Made by a program: the position numbers and the translations under genes | Source of the DNA: DATJPD01 sp036394195 | GTDB lineage: Bacteria; Pseudomonadota; Alphaproteobacteria; CACIAM-22H2 | NCBI GenBank assembly: GCA_036394195.1 | Contig: DASWFO010000040.1 | Span: 1-25,850 of the forward strand | DNA: 25,850 bases | Reading direction: 5' to 3' | Shown: positions 15,513 to 22,919 of the stretch, piece after piece | Layout of the letters: every line of letters starts with the position of its first letter | How positions within the stretch are numbered: the first letter of the stretch is position 1 | Notes under the pieces: model-generated | Databases searched by the model: none | Told to the model about the DNA's origin: nothing | What the model saw: the letters and a program-made list of their open reading frames with translations, nothing else

Positions 15513-16198
15513 TGGCGCAGATCACCGTCAACATCCACAACCGCGCCTACCAGGTGGCGTGCGAGGACGGGCAGGAGCTGCACGTCCAGAAGCTCGCCGC
15601 CTATATCGACCGGCGGGTCAGCGAGCTCGCATCGACGTCCGGCGTTCCCGGTCCGGCCGGCCAGATCACGGAGAGCCGCCTGCTGGTCATGGCGGCGCTG
15701 TTGATCGCCGACGAGCTCGGCGACACCTATGACGAGCTCGAGGAGCTGCGCCAGGCGCCGCCGAAAATGGTGGCCGATCCGGCGTCGATCAAGGCAGCGG
15801 ACGAGGCTCGCGCCGCCGCCTCCGCCGCCAAGGCCCAGTTGGCCGAAGCCGAGACTGCGTCGCGCGCGGCGGTGGCCCGCGCGGCCGAGGCCGACGCGGC
15901 GCGACGTGCCGCGGACGAGGAGGCCGGCCGCGCGCGCGAGGCGGTGACCGGCCTCGAGGCGCGGATCACGCAGGCGGAAGCGGCCCTTCAGGCCGCGCTG
16001 ACCCACAACGCCGAGCTCGAGGCCAAGCTGCGCGAAGGCGAGGCGGAGCAGGCTGCCGTGCGGGCGACGATCGCGACCTTGAGCGCCCATGCTGACGATG
16101 CCGTCGCCGATCAGGGGCAGATCGCGGTAGGACTGGAGCAGCTGGCCACGCGCGTCGAAGGCATGGCCGAGCGGCTCGAGCGTGCGGCACTGCGTTAA
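15512..16198 (+). CDS. zapA: Cell division protein ZapA with long coiled-coil extension
   Basis: The first ~90 residues are a typical ZapA domain (ITVNIHNRAYQVACEDGQE, VQKLAAYIDRRVSELA, RLLVMAALLIADELGDTYDELEEL), which bundles FtsZ filaments at midcell. The protein then continues for ~135 residues as an Ala/Glu/Arg-rich coiled coil, giving 228 residues where ordinary ZapA has about 100-110. ATG 15512 was chosen over the GTG one codon earlier because it has GGAG 8 bases upstream and a one-base overlap with the zauP stop. The order zapA, 6S RNA, fthC that follows is a well-known conserved arrangement and supports the call. Confidence 0.9.
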   Translation: MAQITVNIHNRAYQVACEDGQELHVQKLAAYIDRRVSELASTSGVPGPAGQITESRLLVMAALLIADELGDTYDELEELRQAPPKMVADPASIKAADEARAAASAAKAQLAEAETASRAAVARAAEADAARRAADEEAGRAREAVTGLEARITQAEAALQAALTHNAELEAKLREGEAEQAAVRATIATLSAHADDAVADQGQIAVGLEQLATRVEGMAERLERAALR

Positions 16199-16217
16199 GG
16201 CGCTTTAACCGCGTTAT

Positions 16218-16254
16218 TTGTCGCCTTGTTCCGCCATCGTATCAGGCTTAAGTT
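16218..16254 (+). promoter_or_regulatory. Candidate promoter(s) for 6S RNA
   Basis: Two overlapping sigma-70-like pairs are present: TTGTCG (16218-16223) with TATCAG (16240-16245), spacing 16, and TTGTTC (16226-16231) with TAAGTT (16249-16254), spacing 17. Either would start transcription at about 16252-16261, where the 6S closing stem begins. Confidence 0.35.
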
Positions 16255-16257
16255 CTG

Positions 16258-16425
16258 CCTTGGACGGGGCTGCGGGGCGCGTCAGGCGACAAATCCCTGG
16301 GGCCTATACGTATACTCTAGGGAGCTGTCCCTACCGGACCCGTGGGTTCGGCACACGGCGCCCACCTGCTTACGCAGGGCCGCAGAGGATACATACCGCC
16401 AACGGTTTCTGTGGCCCCGTCCAGC
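16258..16425 (+). ncRNA. ssrS: 6S RNA (SsrS), regulator of housekeeping RNA polymerase
   Basis: The region between zapA and fthC is where 6S RNA lies in most proteobacteria. A 10-base perfect closing stem pairs TGGACGGGGC (16261-16270) with GCCCCGTCCA (16414-16423), giving about 165 nucleotides, the usual 6S size. Internal parts line up with known 6S segments: AAATCCCTGGGGCC (16291-16304) matches the segment corresponding to E. coli AGTCCCCTGAGCC, and GGTTCGGCACACGGCGCCCA (16345-16364) resembles the 3' half of alphaproteobacterial 6S RNAs. The long hairpin with an open central bubble mimics an open promoter and traps sigma-70 polymerase in stationary phase. Ends are estimated to within about 5 bases. 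The next gene starts 24 bases after the RNA, so a precursor shared with fthC is likely. Confidence 0.85.
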
Positions 16426-16448
16426 TTCCCCTCGCCGCGGCTGTCGCA

Positions 16449-17069
16449 TTGACCAACGACGTCACAGAAGAAAAACGGGCGCTGCGGGTCAACGCCGCCG
16501 AAGCCCGCCGGATGGCGCACAGGGCGGACACGGACGGCCATGCCGGGCGTGCGGCGGCGGCTCATTTTTTCGCCTGGGTGACGGTGCCGGCGCCGGCGGT
16601 GATCGGCGGCTACTGGCCGACTGGAACCGAGATCGATGTGCGGCCGTTGCTGGTCGCACTGCACGAGCGCGGTCACGTCTGCGGGTTGCCCGCCGTGCAG
16701 CGTGGCCAGCCGCTCACGTTCCATCGCTGGCGCCCGGAGGACAGGCTGGTGCGCGGAGTGTTCGACATTCAGGTGCCCGATCATCACACGCCGACGGTCG
16801 ATCCGGACCTCCTGCTAATGCCGCTGCTCGCGTTCGACGCAAAGGGCATGCGCATCGGCTATGGCGGCGGGTACTATGACCGGACGATCCCGGCGATCCG
16901 GGCCCGCAAGACGCTGCTGACGGTCGGCATCGCCTATGCGGCCCAGGAGGTGGAGCGGGTACCGGCCGATAAGTTCGACCAGCGGCTCGACTGGATCGTG
17001 ACAGAAAAAGCGGCGCGGTTCATCGAGCGGCGGCGGTTCCCCTGGTTGCGGAAGTTTTTGAGTTCATGA
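16449..17069 (+). CDS. fthC: 5-formyltetrahydrofolate cyclo-ligase
   Basis: This enzyme (also named YgfA/MTHFS) uses ATP to convert 5-formyl-THF to 5,10-methenyl-THF. Key motifs are GGYWPTGTEIDVRPLL, LLLMPLLAFDAKGMRIGYGG and the ATP-binding GYGGGYYDR, followed by VGIAYAAQ. I chose the TTG at 16449 (206 residues) because it includes the N-terminal EEKRALR helix that the family conserves. The first in-frame ATG, at 16512, would remove it and leave 185 residues. The frame open to 16218 runs through the 6S RNA and is not coding. No clear Shine-Dalgarno is seen. The stop overlaps the next gene as ATGA. Confidence 0.9.
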   Translation: MTNDVTEEKRALRVNAAEARRMAHRADTDGHAGRAAAAHFFAWVTVPAPAVIGGYWPTGTEIDVRPLLVALHERGHVCGLPAVQRGQPLTFHRWRPEDRLVRGVFDIQVPDHHTPTVDPDLLLMPLLAFDAKGMRIGYGGGYYDRTIPAIRARKTLLTVGIAYAAQEVERVPADKFDQRLDWIVTEKAARFIERRRFPWLRKFLSS

Positions 17070-17881
17070 AGGTTTTGTTTTGCGGCGATATTGTGGGGCG
17101 GTCCGGGCGCGAAGTCGTGCTGGCCCGCGTGCCCGAGCTGCGCCGGCGCCTCGACCTCGATTTCGTGTTTGCCAACGGCGAAAACGCCGCCGGCGGCTTC
17201 GGCATCACGGCGGCCATCGCGCGCGAGTTCTACGACGTCGGCGTCGACTGCATCACCACCGGCAATCATGTGTGGGACCAGCGCGAGATCATTTCGCATA
17301 TCGGCGGCGATCCGAAGCTGCTGCGGCCGATGAATTTTCCCAAGGCGACGCCCGGCCGGGGAGTCGGCACCTATACGATCCGCGGCAACCGGCAGGTCGT
17401 CGTCGTCAACGTGATGACGCGGCTGTTCATGGACCCGCTGGATGATCCCTTCGCGGCGCTGGAGGCGGCGCTGGCCCAGCATCGGCTGGGCGCCGGCGGT
17501 GCGGCCGCCATCCTCATCGACGTTCACGGCGAGGCGACGTCCGAAAAGCAGGCGCTGGGGCACCTCGTCGACGGGCGGGCCTCGCTCGTCGTCGGCTCGC
17601 ACAGCCACGTGCCGACCGCCGATTCCCGGGTCATGCCCGGCGGCACCGGCTATCAGACCGATGCCGGCATGTGCGGGGACTACGATTCGATCATCGGGAT
17701 GAAGAAGGCCGTCGCGACCCAGCGCTTCGTGCGCAAGATGCCGGGCGAACGCCTCTCGCCAGCGGAAGGACCGGGGACGTTGTGCGCCGTCTATGCCGAG
17801 CTCGACGACGCGACCGGCCTCGCGCGCAAGGTGGCCCCGGTGCGGATCGGCGGCGCCCTTCTGCCGGCGCTGCCGGAGTGA
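17066..17881 (+). CDS. YmdB-family metallophosphoesterase
   Basis: This 271-residue protein has the dinuclear-metal calcineurin-like layout of the YmdB/TIGR00282 family. Visible motifs are FCGDIVGRSGR (D8), ANGENAAGG (E39, N40), TTGNHVWD (N67, H68), VDVHGEATSEK and GSHSHVPTAD. Bacillus YmdB hydrolyses 2',3'-cyclic nucleotides and influences biofilm and motility decisions (family knowledge). The substrate here is unknown. Translation is coupled to fthC by the ATGA overlap, a pairing common in alphaproteobacteria. It is the last gene of the zauP-zapA-ssrS-fthC run and is followed by a hairpin with a T-rich tail. Confidence 0.92.
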   Translation: MKVLFCGDIVGRSGREVVLARVPELRRRLDLDFVFANGENAAGGFGITAAIAREFYDVGVDCITTGNHVWDQREIISHIGGDPKLLRPMNFPKATPGRGVGTYTIRGNRQVVVVNVMTRLFMDPLDDPFAALEAALAQHRLGAGGAAAILIDVHGEATSEKQALGHLVDGRASLVVGSHSHVPTADSRVMPGGTGYQTDAGMCGDYDSIIGMKKAVATQRFVRKMPGERLSPAEGPGTLCAVYAELDDATGLARKVAPVRIGGALLPALPE

Positions 17882-17950
17882 TGGTGCCGCCGTCCCAACT
17901 TTGTCGCTGCCCAAGCCCCTCGGCTCGCCCATATACACGGCGACGGAGCG

Positions 17951-17985
17951 TGGCGGGGCGCCCCATTCCCGCCATATTGGTTTTG
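17951..17985 (+). terminator. Possible terminator after the ymdB-like gene
   Basis: TGGCGGG (17951-17957) and CCCGCCA (17968-17974) form a perfect 7-base stem around a 10-base loop, followed by TATTGGTTTTGTT. The stem is short and the tail is interrupted by G residues, so it is a moderate candidate. Confidence 0.45.
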
Positions 17986-18011
17986 TTAGCTGCGCCGATT
18001 AGGCCTATGAA
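17983..18011 (+). promoter_or_regulatory. Candidate promoter for yebC-ruvCAB
   Basis: TTGTTA (17983-17988) and TATGAA (18006-18011) are 17 bases apart, each matching the sigma-70 consensus at 4 of 6 positions. They lie about 110 bases before yebC. The rest of the 242-base gap from 17882 to 18123 shows no gene. Confidence 0.35.
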
Positions 18012-18123
18012 TTCGCACTAGATTTGGTATATGTTCCCAGTTTGATCCCATAGACGTTGCGGTGCTGCCTACGGGAGGCGGAGACGGCCGCGACCGACAC
18101 GTTTTGTTTATTGCGGATGCGAT

Positions 18124-18879
18124 ATGGCCGGTCATTCCCAGTTCAAGAACATCATGCACCGCAAGGGCAAGCAGGACGCCAAGCGGGGCAAACTTTTTAC
18201 CAAGCTGATTCGCGAAATCATGGCGGCGGCGCGCAACGGATTGCCCGACCCGGCGTCGAATCCGCGGCTGCGCGCGGCGGTTCTCGCCGCCCGCGACGCC
18301 AACATGTCGAAGGACACGGTCGATCGCGCGATCAAGCGCGGCTCGGGCCAGGACGGTGGCGACGCCTATGAAGAAGTGCGTTACGAGGGCTACGGCCCGG
18401 GGCGCGTCGCGATCATCGCCGAGGCGCTGACCGACAATCGCAACCGCACCGCCAGCGAAATTCGCTCCATCTTCACCAAGGCCGGCGGGTCGCTCGGCGA
18501 GACCAACTCCGTCGCCTTCATGTTCAGCCGGGTCGGCGAAATCATCTATCCGCTCACCGCCGCGTCGGCCGACGCGATGTTCGAGGCCGGCCTCGACGCG
18601 GGGGCGGAAAACGTCGAAACCGGCGCCGAGATGCATGAGGTCCTGACCGGGATCGACGATTTCGCCGCCGTGCGCGACGCGCTGGAGAAGAAGTTCGGCC
18701 CGGCGCGCAGCGCCAAGCTGGTGTGGCGGCCGCAAAGCACGGTCCCGCTGGCCGAGGACGCGGCGCGCGAGCTGCTGACCTTGCTGGAGACGCTCGAAGA
18801 CAATGACGACGTGCAGACCGTCTATGCGAATTACGAGGTGGCCGACGACGTGATGGCGAAGCTGGAGGCCGCGACGTGA
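18124..18879 (+). CDS. yebC: YebC/PmpR-family protein
   Basis: This 251-residue protein has the complete YebC/TACO1 fold. The N-terminal signature GHSQFKNIMHRKGKQDAKRGKLFTK (positions 3-27) is followed by the ANMSKDTVDRAIKRGSG helix, YEGYGPGRVAIIAEALTDNRNRTASEIR and a C-terminal domain starting near EIIYPL. The family was long annotated as a transcription regulator. More recent work on TACO1 and bacterial relatives links it to translation through polyproline. Which role applies here cannot be told from sequence. It precedes ruvC, a common order in proteobacteria, with a 74-base gap to the ruvC start. Confidence 0.95.
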   Translation: MAGHSQFKNIMHRKGKQDAKRGKLFTKLIREIMAAARNGLPDPASNPRLRAAVLAARDANMSKDTVDRAIKRGSGQDGGDAYEEVRYEGYGPGRVAIIAEALTDNRNRTASEIRSIFTKAGGSLGETNSVAFMFSRVGEIIYPLTAASADAMFEAGLDAGAENVETGAEMHEVLTGIDDFAAVRDALEKKFGPARSAKLVWRPQSTVPLAEDAARELLTLLETLEDNDDVQTVYANYEVADDVMAKLEAAT

Positions 18880-18953
18880 GGCGGATCGCCCGTGTCGCCG
18901 CGGCCGGCACCGGCCTCGCGGCGGGTCTGCCACGGCCAAGGGGGAGCCATGCG

Positions 18954-19481
18954 ATGCGCGTGCTGGGTCTCGATCCCGGGCTGCGCGTGACCGGATGGGG
19001 GATCGTCGAAAGCGAGGGCGCTCACCTTCGGCATGTGGCCAATGGGCGCGTCGCCACCGACGACGCCCGCTCGCTCGCCGATCGCCTGGTCCAGCTCCAC
19101 GACGGTCTGGCGGCCGTGATCGCGCAATACGCGCCGGAGGTGGCGGCGGTCGAGGAGACATTCGTCAACAAGAACCCAAGCTCGACCCTGAAGCTCGGCG
19201 TCGCCCGCGGCGTGGTGCTGCTGGTGCCGGCGCGGGCCGGCCTGCTTGTGGCCGAATACGCCGCCAATGCGGTGAAGAAGTCCGTGGTCGGCGTCGGCCA
19301 CGCCGCCAAGGAACAGGTTCAGATGATGGTCCAGCGCCTGTTGCCGGGCGTCGCCCTGGCGGGGGCGGACGCCGCCGACGCGCTGGCCGTGGCCATTTGT
19401 CACGTGCACCATGCCGCGACGGCGCATGCCTGGTCGGTGCGTGTCGCCGCGTCTGCCGCGCAGATCGGAGCCGCGCGATGA
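18954..19481 (+). CDS. ruvC: Holliday junction resolvase RuvC
   Basis: This 175-residue endonuclease cuts Holliday junctions symmetrically with RuvAB. The four catalytic acids are in place: D7 in LGLDPGLRVTGWG, E67 in AAVEETF, and D139 and D142 in GADAADALA, matching E. coli D7/E66/D138/D141. The ATG at 18954 has GGGGAG 7 bases upstream and puts D7 at the standard distance from the N-terminus. The frame open from 18876 adds a non-conserved tail. The stop overlaps ruvA as ATGA. Confidence 0.96.
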   Translation: MRVLGLDPGLRVTGWGIVESEGAHLRHVANGRVATDDARSLADRLVQLHDGLAAVIAQYAPEVAAVEETFVNKNPSSTLKLGVARGVVLLVPARAGLLVAEYAANAVKKSVVGVGHAAKEQVQMMVQRLLPGVALAGADAADALAVAICHVHHAATAHAWSVRVAASAAQIGAAR

Positions 19482-20095
19482 TCGCCAAGCTCACCGGCCG
19501 CCTCGATTCCGTGGGCCGCGACAACCTCGTGGTCGATGTCGGCGGCATCGGCTATCTCGTCCGCTGCCCGGCGCGTACCCTGGCGGCACTGCCGCCGGTC
19601 GGTGAGACGGTGAGCCTCGCGATCGAGACCCTGGTTCGTGAAGATGCGATCGAGCTCTGCGGGTTCACCGACGCGGCCGAGCGCGACTGGTTCCGGCTCC
19701 TGATGACTGTGCAGGGCGTGGGCGCCCGAGTGGCGCTGTCATTGCTCTCGGCCATGACCGCGGCCGATCTCGCCGCGGCGATTTCCGCCGAGGACAAGAC
19801 GGTGCTGACCCGCGCCGACGGCGTCGGGCCGAAGCTGGCAACCCGGCTCGCGATCGAGCTCAAGGACAAGGTCGGCACGATGACCATCGGGCGGGCGCTG
19901 CCGTCGGCACCGGCGGCCGCGGCCGCCGGGCTCGCCGGCGATGCCGCCGCGTCCGACGCCGTGTCGGCGCTGGTCAATCTCGGCTATCGCCGGATCGAGG
20001 CCACCGGGGCGGTCGAGCGGGCGATCAAGAAGCTCGGCAAAGGGGCGCGCGTCGAGGCGTTGATCCCGGCCGGGCTTAAGGAACTCGGCACGTGA
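19478..20095 (+). CDS. ruvA: Holliday junction DNA helicase subunit RuvA
   Basis: This 205-residue protein binds the four-way junction and loads RuvB. The N-terminal OB domain (MIAKLTGRLDSVGRDNLVVD and the GGIGYLV strand), the two helix-hairpin-helix segments (VQGVGARVALSLLS and ADGVGPKLATRLAIELKDK) and the C-terminal RuvB-contact domain (VSALVNLGYRRIEATGAVER) are all present, joined by an Ala-rich linker. ATG 19478 overlaps the ruvC stop by four bases. The larger open frame from 18995 is the +1 shadow of ruvC. Confidence 0.96.
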   Translation: MIAKLTGRLDSVGRDNLVVDVGGIGYLVRCPARTLAALPPVGETVSLAIETLVREDAIELCGFTDAAERDWFRLLMTVQGVGARVALSLLSAMTAADLAAAISAEDKTVLTRADGVGPKLATRLAIELKDKVGTMTIGRALPSAPAAAAAGLAGDAAASDAVSALVNLGYRRIEATGAVERAIKKLGKGARVEALIPAGLKELGT

Positions 20096-20162
20096 GCCCG
20101 CCTTCGCTAAAGCTGCGGCGGGCGAGTCCCGTGCGCCGGATCTCCGGTAGGAGCGAAGGCGC
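20096..20162. repeat. Palindromic intergenic element between ruvA and ruvB
   Basis: The whole 67-base spacer is structured. CGCCTTCGCT (20099-20108) and AGCGAAGGCG (20152-20161) are perfect inverted copies bounding a 63-base unit. Inside, GCCCGCC (20096-20102) pairs with GGCGGGC (20117-20123), and CCGGA (20136-20140) with TCCGG (20143-20147). The element resembles small dispersed repeats containing a CTTCGCTAAAGC-type core that occur between alphaproteobacterial genes (recalled from general knowledge, not searched). Its right end contributes the Shine-Dalgarno AGGAG (20149-20153) of ruvB. Confidence 0.7.
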
Positions 20163-21224
20163 ATGAGCGATCTCCCGGCCCGCAAGGTCGCCCCGGAATT
20201 CACCGACGCCGACGCGGCCGAAAGCTCGCTGCGGCCGCTGTCGCTGGACGACTTCATCGGCCAGCGCCAGGCGCGCGAGAATCTGCGCGTGTTCGTGCAG
20301 GCGGCGCGGGCGCGCGGCGAGGCGCTCGACCACGTGCTGCTGCACGGCCCGCCGGGCCTCGGCAAGACCACCTTGGCGCAGATCGTCGCCCGCGAGCTGG
20401 GCGTCGGCTTCCGCGCGACCTCGGGCCCGGTGATCGCGCGCGCCGGCGATCTGGCCGCGATCCTCACCAATCTGCAGCCGCGCGACGTCCTCTTCATCGA
20501 CGAGATTCACCGCCTGGCACCCGCCGTGGAGGAGATCCTCTATCCCGCGCTGGAGGATTTCCAGCTCGACCTGATCATCGGCGAAGGGCCGGCGGCGCGC
20601 TCGGTGCGCATCGATCTGCCGCCGTTCACCTTGGTTGGTGCGACGACGCGCTCGGGGCTGGTGACGACCCCGTTGCGCGACCGCTTCGGGATCCCGCTCC
20701 GGCTGGTGTTCTATGCGGCCGACGAGCTCGAGGCGATCGTGCGCCGCGGCGCGCGGGTTCTTGGCATCGACCTCACCGACGACGGCGCCGCCGAGATCGC
20801 CTGCCGGGCGCGCGGCACGCCGCGCATCGCCGGCCGGCTGCTGCGCCGGGTGCGTGACTTCACGGCAGTCGCCGGCGTCGTGCGCATCAACCGCACCGCG
20901 GCCGATCAGGCCCTGCAGCGGCTCGAGGTCGACGCGATGGGGCTGGACGCGATGGATCGCCGGTTCCTGCGCTGCATGGCGGACAACTACGGCGGCGGGC
21001 CGGTCGGCGTGGAAACGCTCTCCGCCGCACTCTCCGAACAGCGCGACACCATCGAAGAGGTGATCGAGCCGTTCCTGATCCAGGAAGGCCTGGTCTTGCG
21101 CACGCCGCGCGGACGGGTCCTGGGCGACCGCGGCTGGCGGCACATCGGCCTGATCCCGCCCGTCGGCACGCCGGCGCAGCTGGACCTCATGGGTGGAGCT
21201 GGAACCGGGGGCGACGATGCCTGA
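20163..21224 (+). CDS. ruvB: Holliday junction branch-migration ATPase RuvB
   Basis: This 353-residue AAA+ motor drives branch migration with RuvA. It has the N-terminal RPLSLDDFIGQ, Walker A GPPGLGKTT (K68), Walker B VLFIDEIHRL (D113, E114), sensor 1 LVGATTRSGL, the arginine-finger region PLRDRFG, and the C-terminal winged helix ending in GRVLGDRGWRHIGL. AGGAG precedes the ATG. The stop overlaps the ybgC start region by 8 bases, joining the ruv and tol gene sets. Long open frames on the opposite strand here are compositional shadows. Confidence 0.97.
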   Translation: MSDLPARKVAPEFTDADAAESSLRPLSLDDFIGQRQARENLRVFVQAARARGEALDHVLLHGPPGLGKTTLAQIVARELGVGFRATSGPVIARAGDLAAILTNLQPRDVLFIDEIHRLAPAVEEILYPALEDFQLDLIIGEGPAARSVRIDLPPFTLVGATTRSGLVTTPLRDRFGIPLRLVFYAADELEAIVRRGARVLGIDLTDDGAAEIACRARGTPRIAGRLLRRVRDFTAVAGVVRINRTAADQALQRLEVDAMGLDAMDRRFLRCMADNYGGGPVGVETLSAALSEQRDTIEEVIEPFLIQEGLVLRTPRGRVLGDRGWRHIGLIPPVGTPAQLDLMGGAGTGGDDA

Positions 21225-21657
21225 AGCGGGAGTGCCGCCCGCGCACGTCTTTCCGGTGCGCGTCTATTATGAGGACACCGACGCCGCGGGCGTGGTGTAT
21301 TACGCGAATTACCTGAAATTCGCCGAACGCGCGCGCAGCGAATTCCTGCGCGCGCGCGGCATCGAGAACCGGGCCTTGCAGCAGGGCGCGGGGATCGCCT
21401 TCGCCGTTCGCCGGCTGTCGATCGAATACCTAGCGCCGGCGTTTCTCGACGACCTTCTACACGTCCACTCGCGGATCACCGGCGTGCATGGCGCCTCGAT
21501 CGACACGGAGCAGGATGTGCTGAAGGATGGGCGCGAGATCGCGCGGCTGACGCTGACCTTGGCCTGCGTGGCGAAGAACGGCCGGCCGGCGCGGCTGCCG
21601 GCGGTGGTGCGACGAGCTTTCGGAGCAGACTCTTTCGGACAGGAGCAAGAGAGATAG
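21217..21657 (+). CDS. ybgC: Tol-Pal-associated acyl-CoA thioesterase YbgC
   Basis: This 146-residue hot-dog-fold thioesterase has the signature VYYEDTDAAGVVYYANYLKFAERAR, in which the DTD aspartate is catalytic. The residue usually His in VYHANY is Tyr here. The family hydrolyses acyl-CoA or acyl-ACP and is tied to phospholipid metabolism at the inner membrane. I chose ATG 21217 with GGGGG 5 bases upstream. A GTG at 21193 would extend it further into ruvB. It is the first gene of the tol run and its stop lies 3 bases before tolQ. Confidence 0.94.
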   Translation: MPEAGVPPAHVFPVRVYYEDTDAAGVVYYANYLKFAERARSEFLRARGIENRALQQGAGIAFAVRRLSIEYLAPAFLDDLLHVHSRITGVHGASIDTEQDVLKDGREIARLTLTLACVAKNGRPARLPAVVRRAFGADSFGQEQER

Positions 21658-21660
21658 ACA

Positions 21661-22389
21661 ATGGAAAATTCGGTTGATACGGCGGTCCTCTCGGGATCCA
21701 CGGGGGCGATCGACCTCACGGTCGTCGGCCTGTTCCTGCATGCCGACTGGATCGTGAAGGCGGTCCTGCTGCTGCTGCTCCTGGCCTCCATCTGGAGCTG
21801 GGCGATCATCATCGAGAAGATCTTCCGCCTGCGGAAGCTGGACGGGCAGGCCAGCGATTTCGAGGACCTGTTCTGGTCCGGCGGGGCGCTGGAGGACCTC
21901 TATGACCGGGTCGGCGTGCAGCCACAGGATCCGATGTCGGCGATGTTCGGCGCCGCGATGCGCGAATGGCGCCGATCGGCGGCGCGCGGCACCGCGACGG
22001 CGACGCAGATGCGGGCCGGCCTTCAACAGCGCATCGAACGCGTGATGTATGTGACGCTCGGCCGCGAGATGGACCGGCTCGAGCGCTACATGACGTTCCT
22101 CGCCTCGGTCGGCTCGACCGCACCCTTCATCGGGCTGTTCGGCACCGTGTGGGGCATCATGAACAGCTTCCACGCCATCGGCGCCAGCAAGAACACCAGC
22201 CTCGCGGTCGTCGCCCCCGGAATCTCCGAGGCGTTGTTCGCTACGGCGCTGGGCCTCGTCGCGGCGATTCCGGCGGTGATCGCCTACAACAAGCTGTCGA
22301 GCGACTTGACGCGCTATGCCGGACGCCTCGAGGCGTTTGCCGGCGAGTTTGGCGCGATCCTGTCGCGCCAGCTCGAGGAGCGGACGTAA
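21661..22389 (+). CDS. tolQ: Tol-Pal proton-channel subunit TolQ
   Basis: This 242-residue protein of the TolQ/ExbB/MotA family has three membrane helices: about residues 25-48 (KAVLLLLLLASIWSWAIII), about 140-165 (FLASVGSTAPFIGLFGTVWG) and about 185-210 (EALFATALGLVAAIPAV). TolQ forms the channel that, with TolR, harnesses the proton gradient to energise TolA during cell constriction. The Thr/Pro residues of the second helix (GSTAPFIGLFGTV) are the typical proton-path residues. The gene sits 3 bases after ybgC. Confidence 0.97.
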   Translation: MENSVDTAVLSGSTGAIDLTVVGLFLHADWIVKAVLLLLLLASIWSWAIIIEKIFRLRKLDGQASDFEDLFWSGGALEDLYDRVGVQPQDPMSAMFGAAMREWRRSAARGTATATQMRAGLQQRIERVMYVTLGREMDRLERYMTFLASVGSTAPFIGLFGTVWGIMNSFHAIGASKNTSLAVVAPGISEALFATALGLVAAIPAVIAYNKLSSDLTRYAGRLEAFAGEFGAILSRQLEERT

Positions 22390-22395
22390 GACCCC

Positions 22396-22884
22396 ATGGC
22401 TGGTCCCCTCGTTTCCGCCGGCCGAGCCCCCTCGCGCGCTCCTGGGCGCCGCAAGCCGCGGCTGGTCTCCGAGATCAACGTGACACCGTTCGTCGACGTC
22501 ATGCTGGTCCTGCTCGTCATTTTCATGATCACCGCCCCGCTGCTGACCGCGGCCGTGCAGGTCGACTTGCCGCGCACCCAGGCCGCGCAGGCGACCGGGC
22601 AGGATGAGCCGCTGGTCATCACGGTGAACGCCGAGGGCAAGACGTTCCTGCAGGAGACCGAGCTCTCCATGGACGCGCTGATCGCGCGGTTGCAGGCGAT
22701 CCTGCAGAACAAAACGGATCAGCGCATCTTCGTTCGCGGCGACAAGAGCCTCGCCTACGGCAAGATCATGGAAGTGATGGGGGCCCTCAGCGCGGCCGGC
22801 TTTCAGAAGGTGGCACTTGTCGCCGAAGTGCCGAGTACTCCCGCTGCGGCGCGGCCGACCCGGCCCGCGGCGCCGGGGCGCTGA
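22396..22884 (+). CDS. tolR: Tol-Pal proton-channel subunit TolR
   Basis: This 162-residue single-pass protein of the ExbD/TolR family has a short basic cytoplasmic start and a membrane helix from INVTPFVDVMLVLLVIFMIT with the essential Asp at D34 (E. coli D23). A periplasmic domain follows that should dimerise and bind peptidoglycan (VFVRGDKSL-like segment FVRGDKSLAYGKIMEVM). The C-terminus is Ala/Pro-rich. The gene sits 6 bases after tolQ. The Shine-Dalgarno is weak, so translation may depend on coupling with tolQ. Confidence 0.96.
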   Translation: MAGPLVSAGRAPSRAPGRRKPRLVSEINVTPFVDVMLVLLVIFMITAPLLTAAVQVDLPRTQAAQATGQDEPLVITVNAEGKTFLQETELSMDALIARLQAILQNKTDQRIFVRGDKSLAYGKIMEVMGALSAAGFQKVALVAEVPSTPAAARPTRPAAPGR

Positions 22885-22906
22885 GCCGTTCGGGGTACAC
22901 CAAGGT

Positions 22907-22919
22907 GGAGGTCTCCTCC
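22907..22919 (+). promoter_or_regulatory. Hairpin containing the tolA ribosome-binding site
   Basis: GGAGG (22907-22911) is the evident Shine-Dalgarno of tolA, 8 bases before its ATG. It is exactly complementary to CCTCC (22915-22919), separated by three bases, so a 5-base all-paired hairpin could hide the site directly next to the start codon. Confidence 0.5.

Noticed and set aside
20076..21143. Long minus-strand open frame opposite ruvB
   Set aside because: It arises from high GC and third-position bias. RuvB is unmistakable on the plus strand and the antisense product has no recognisable domain.
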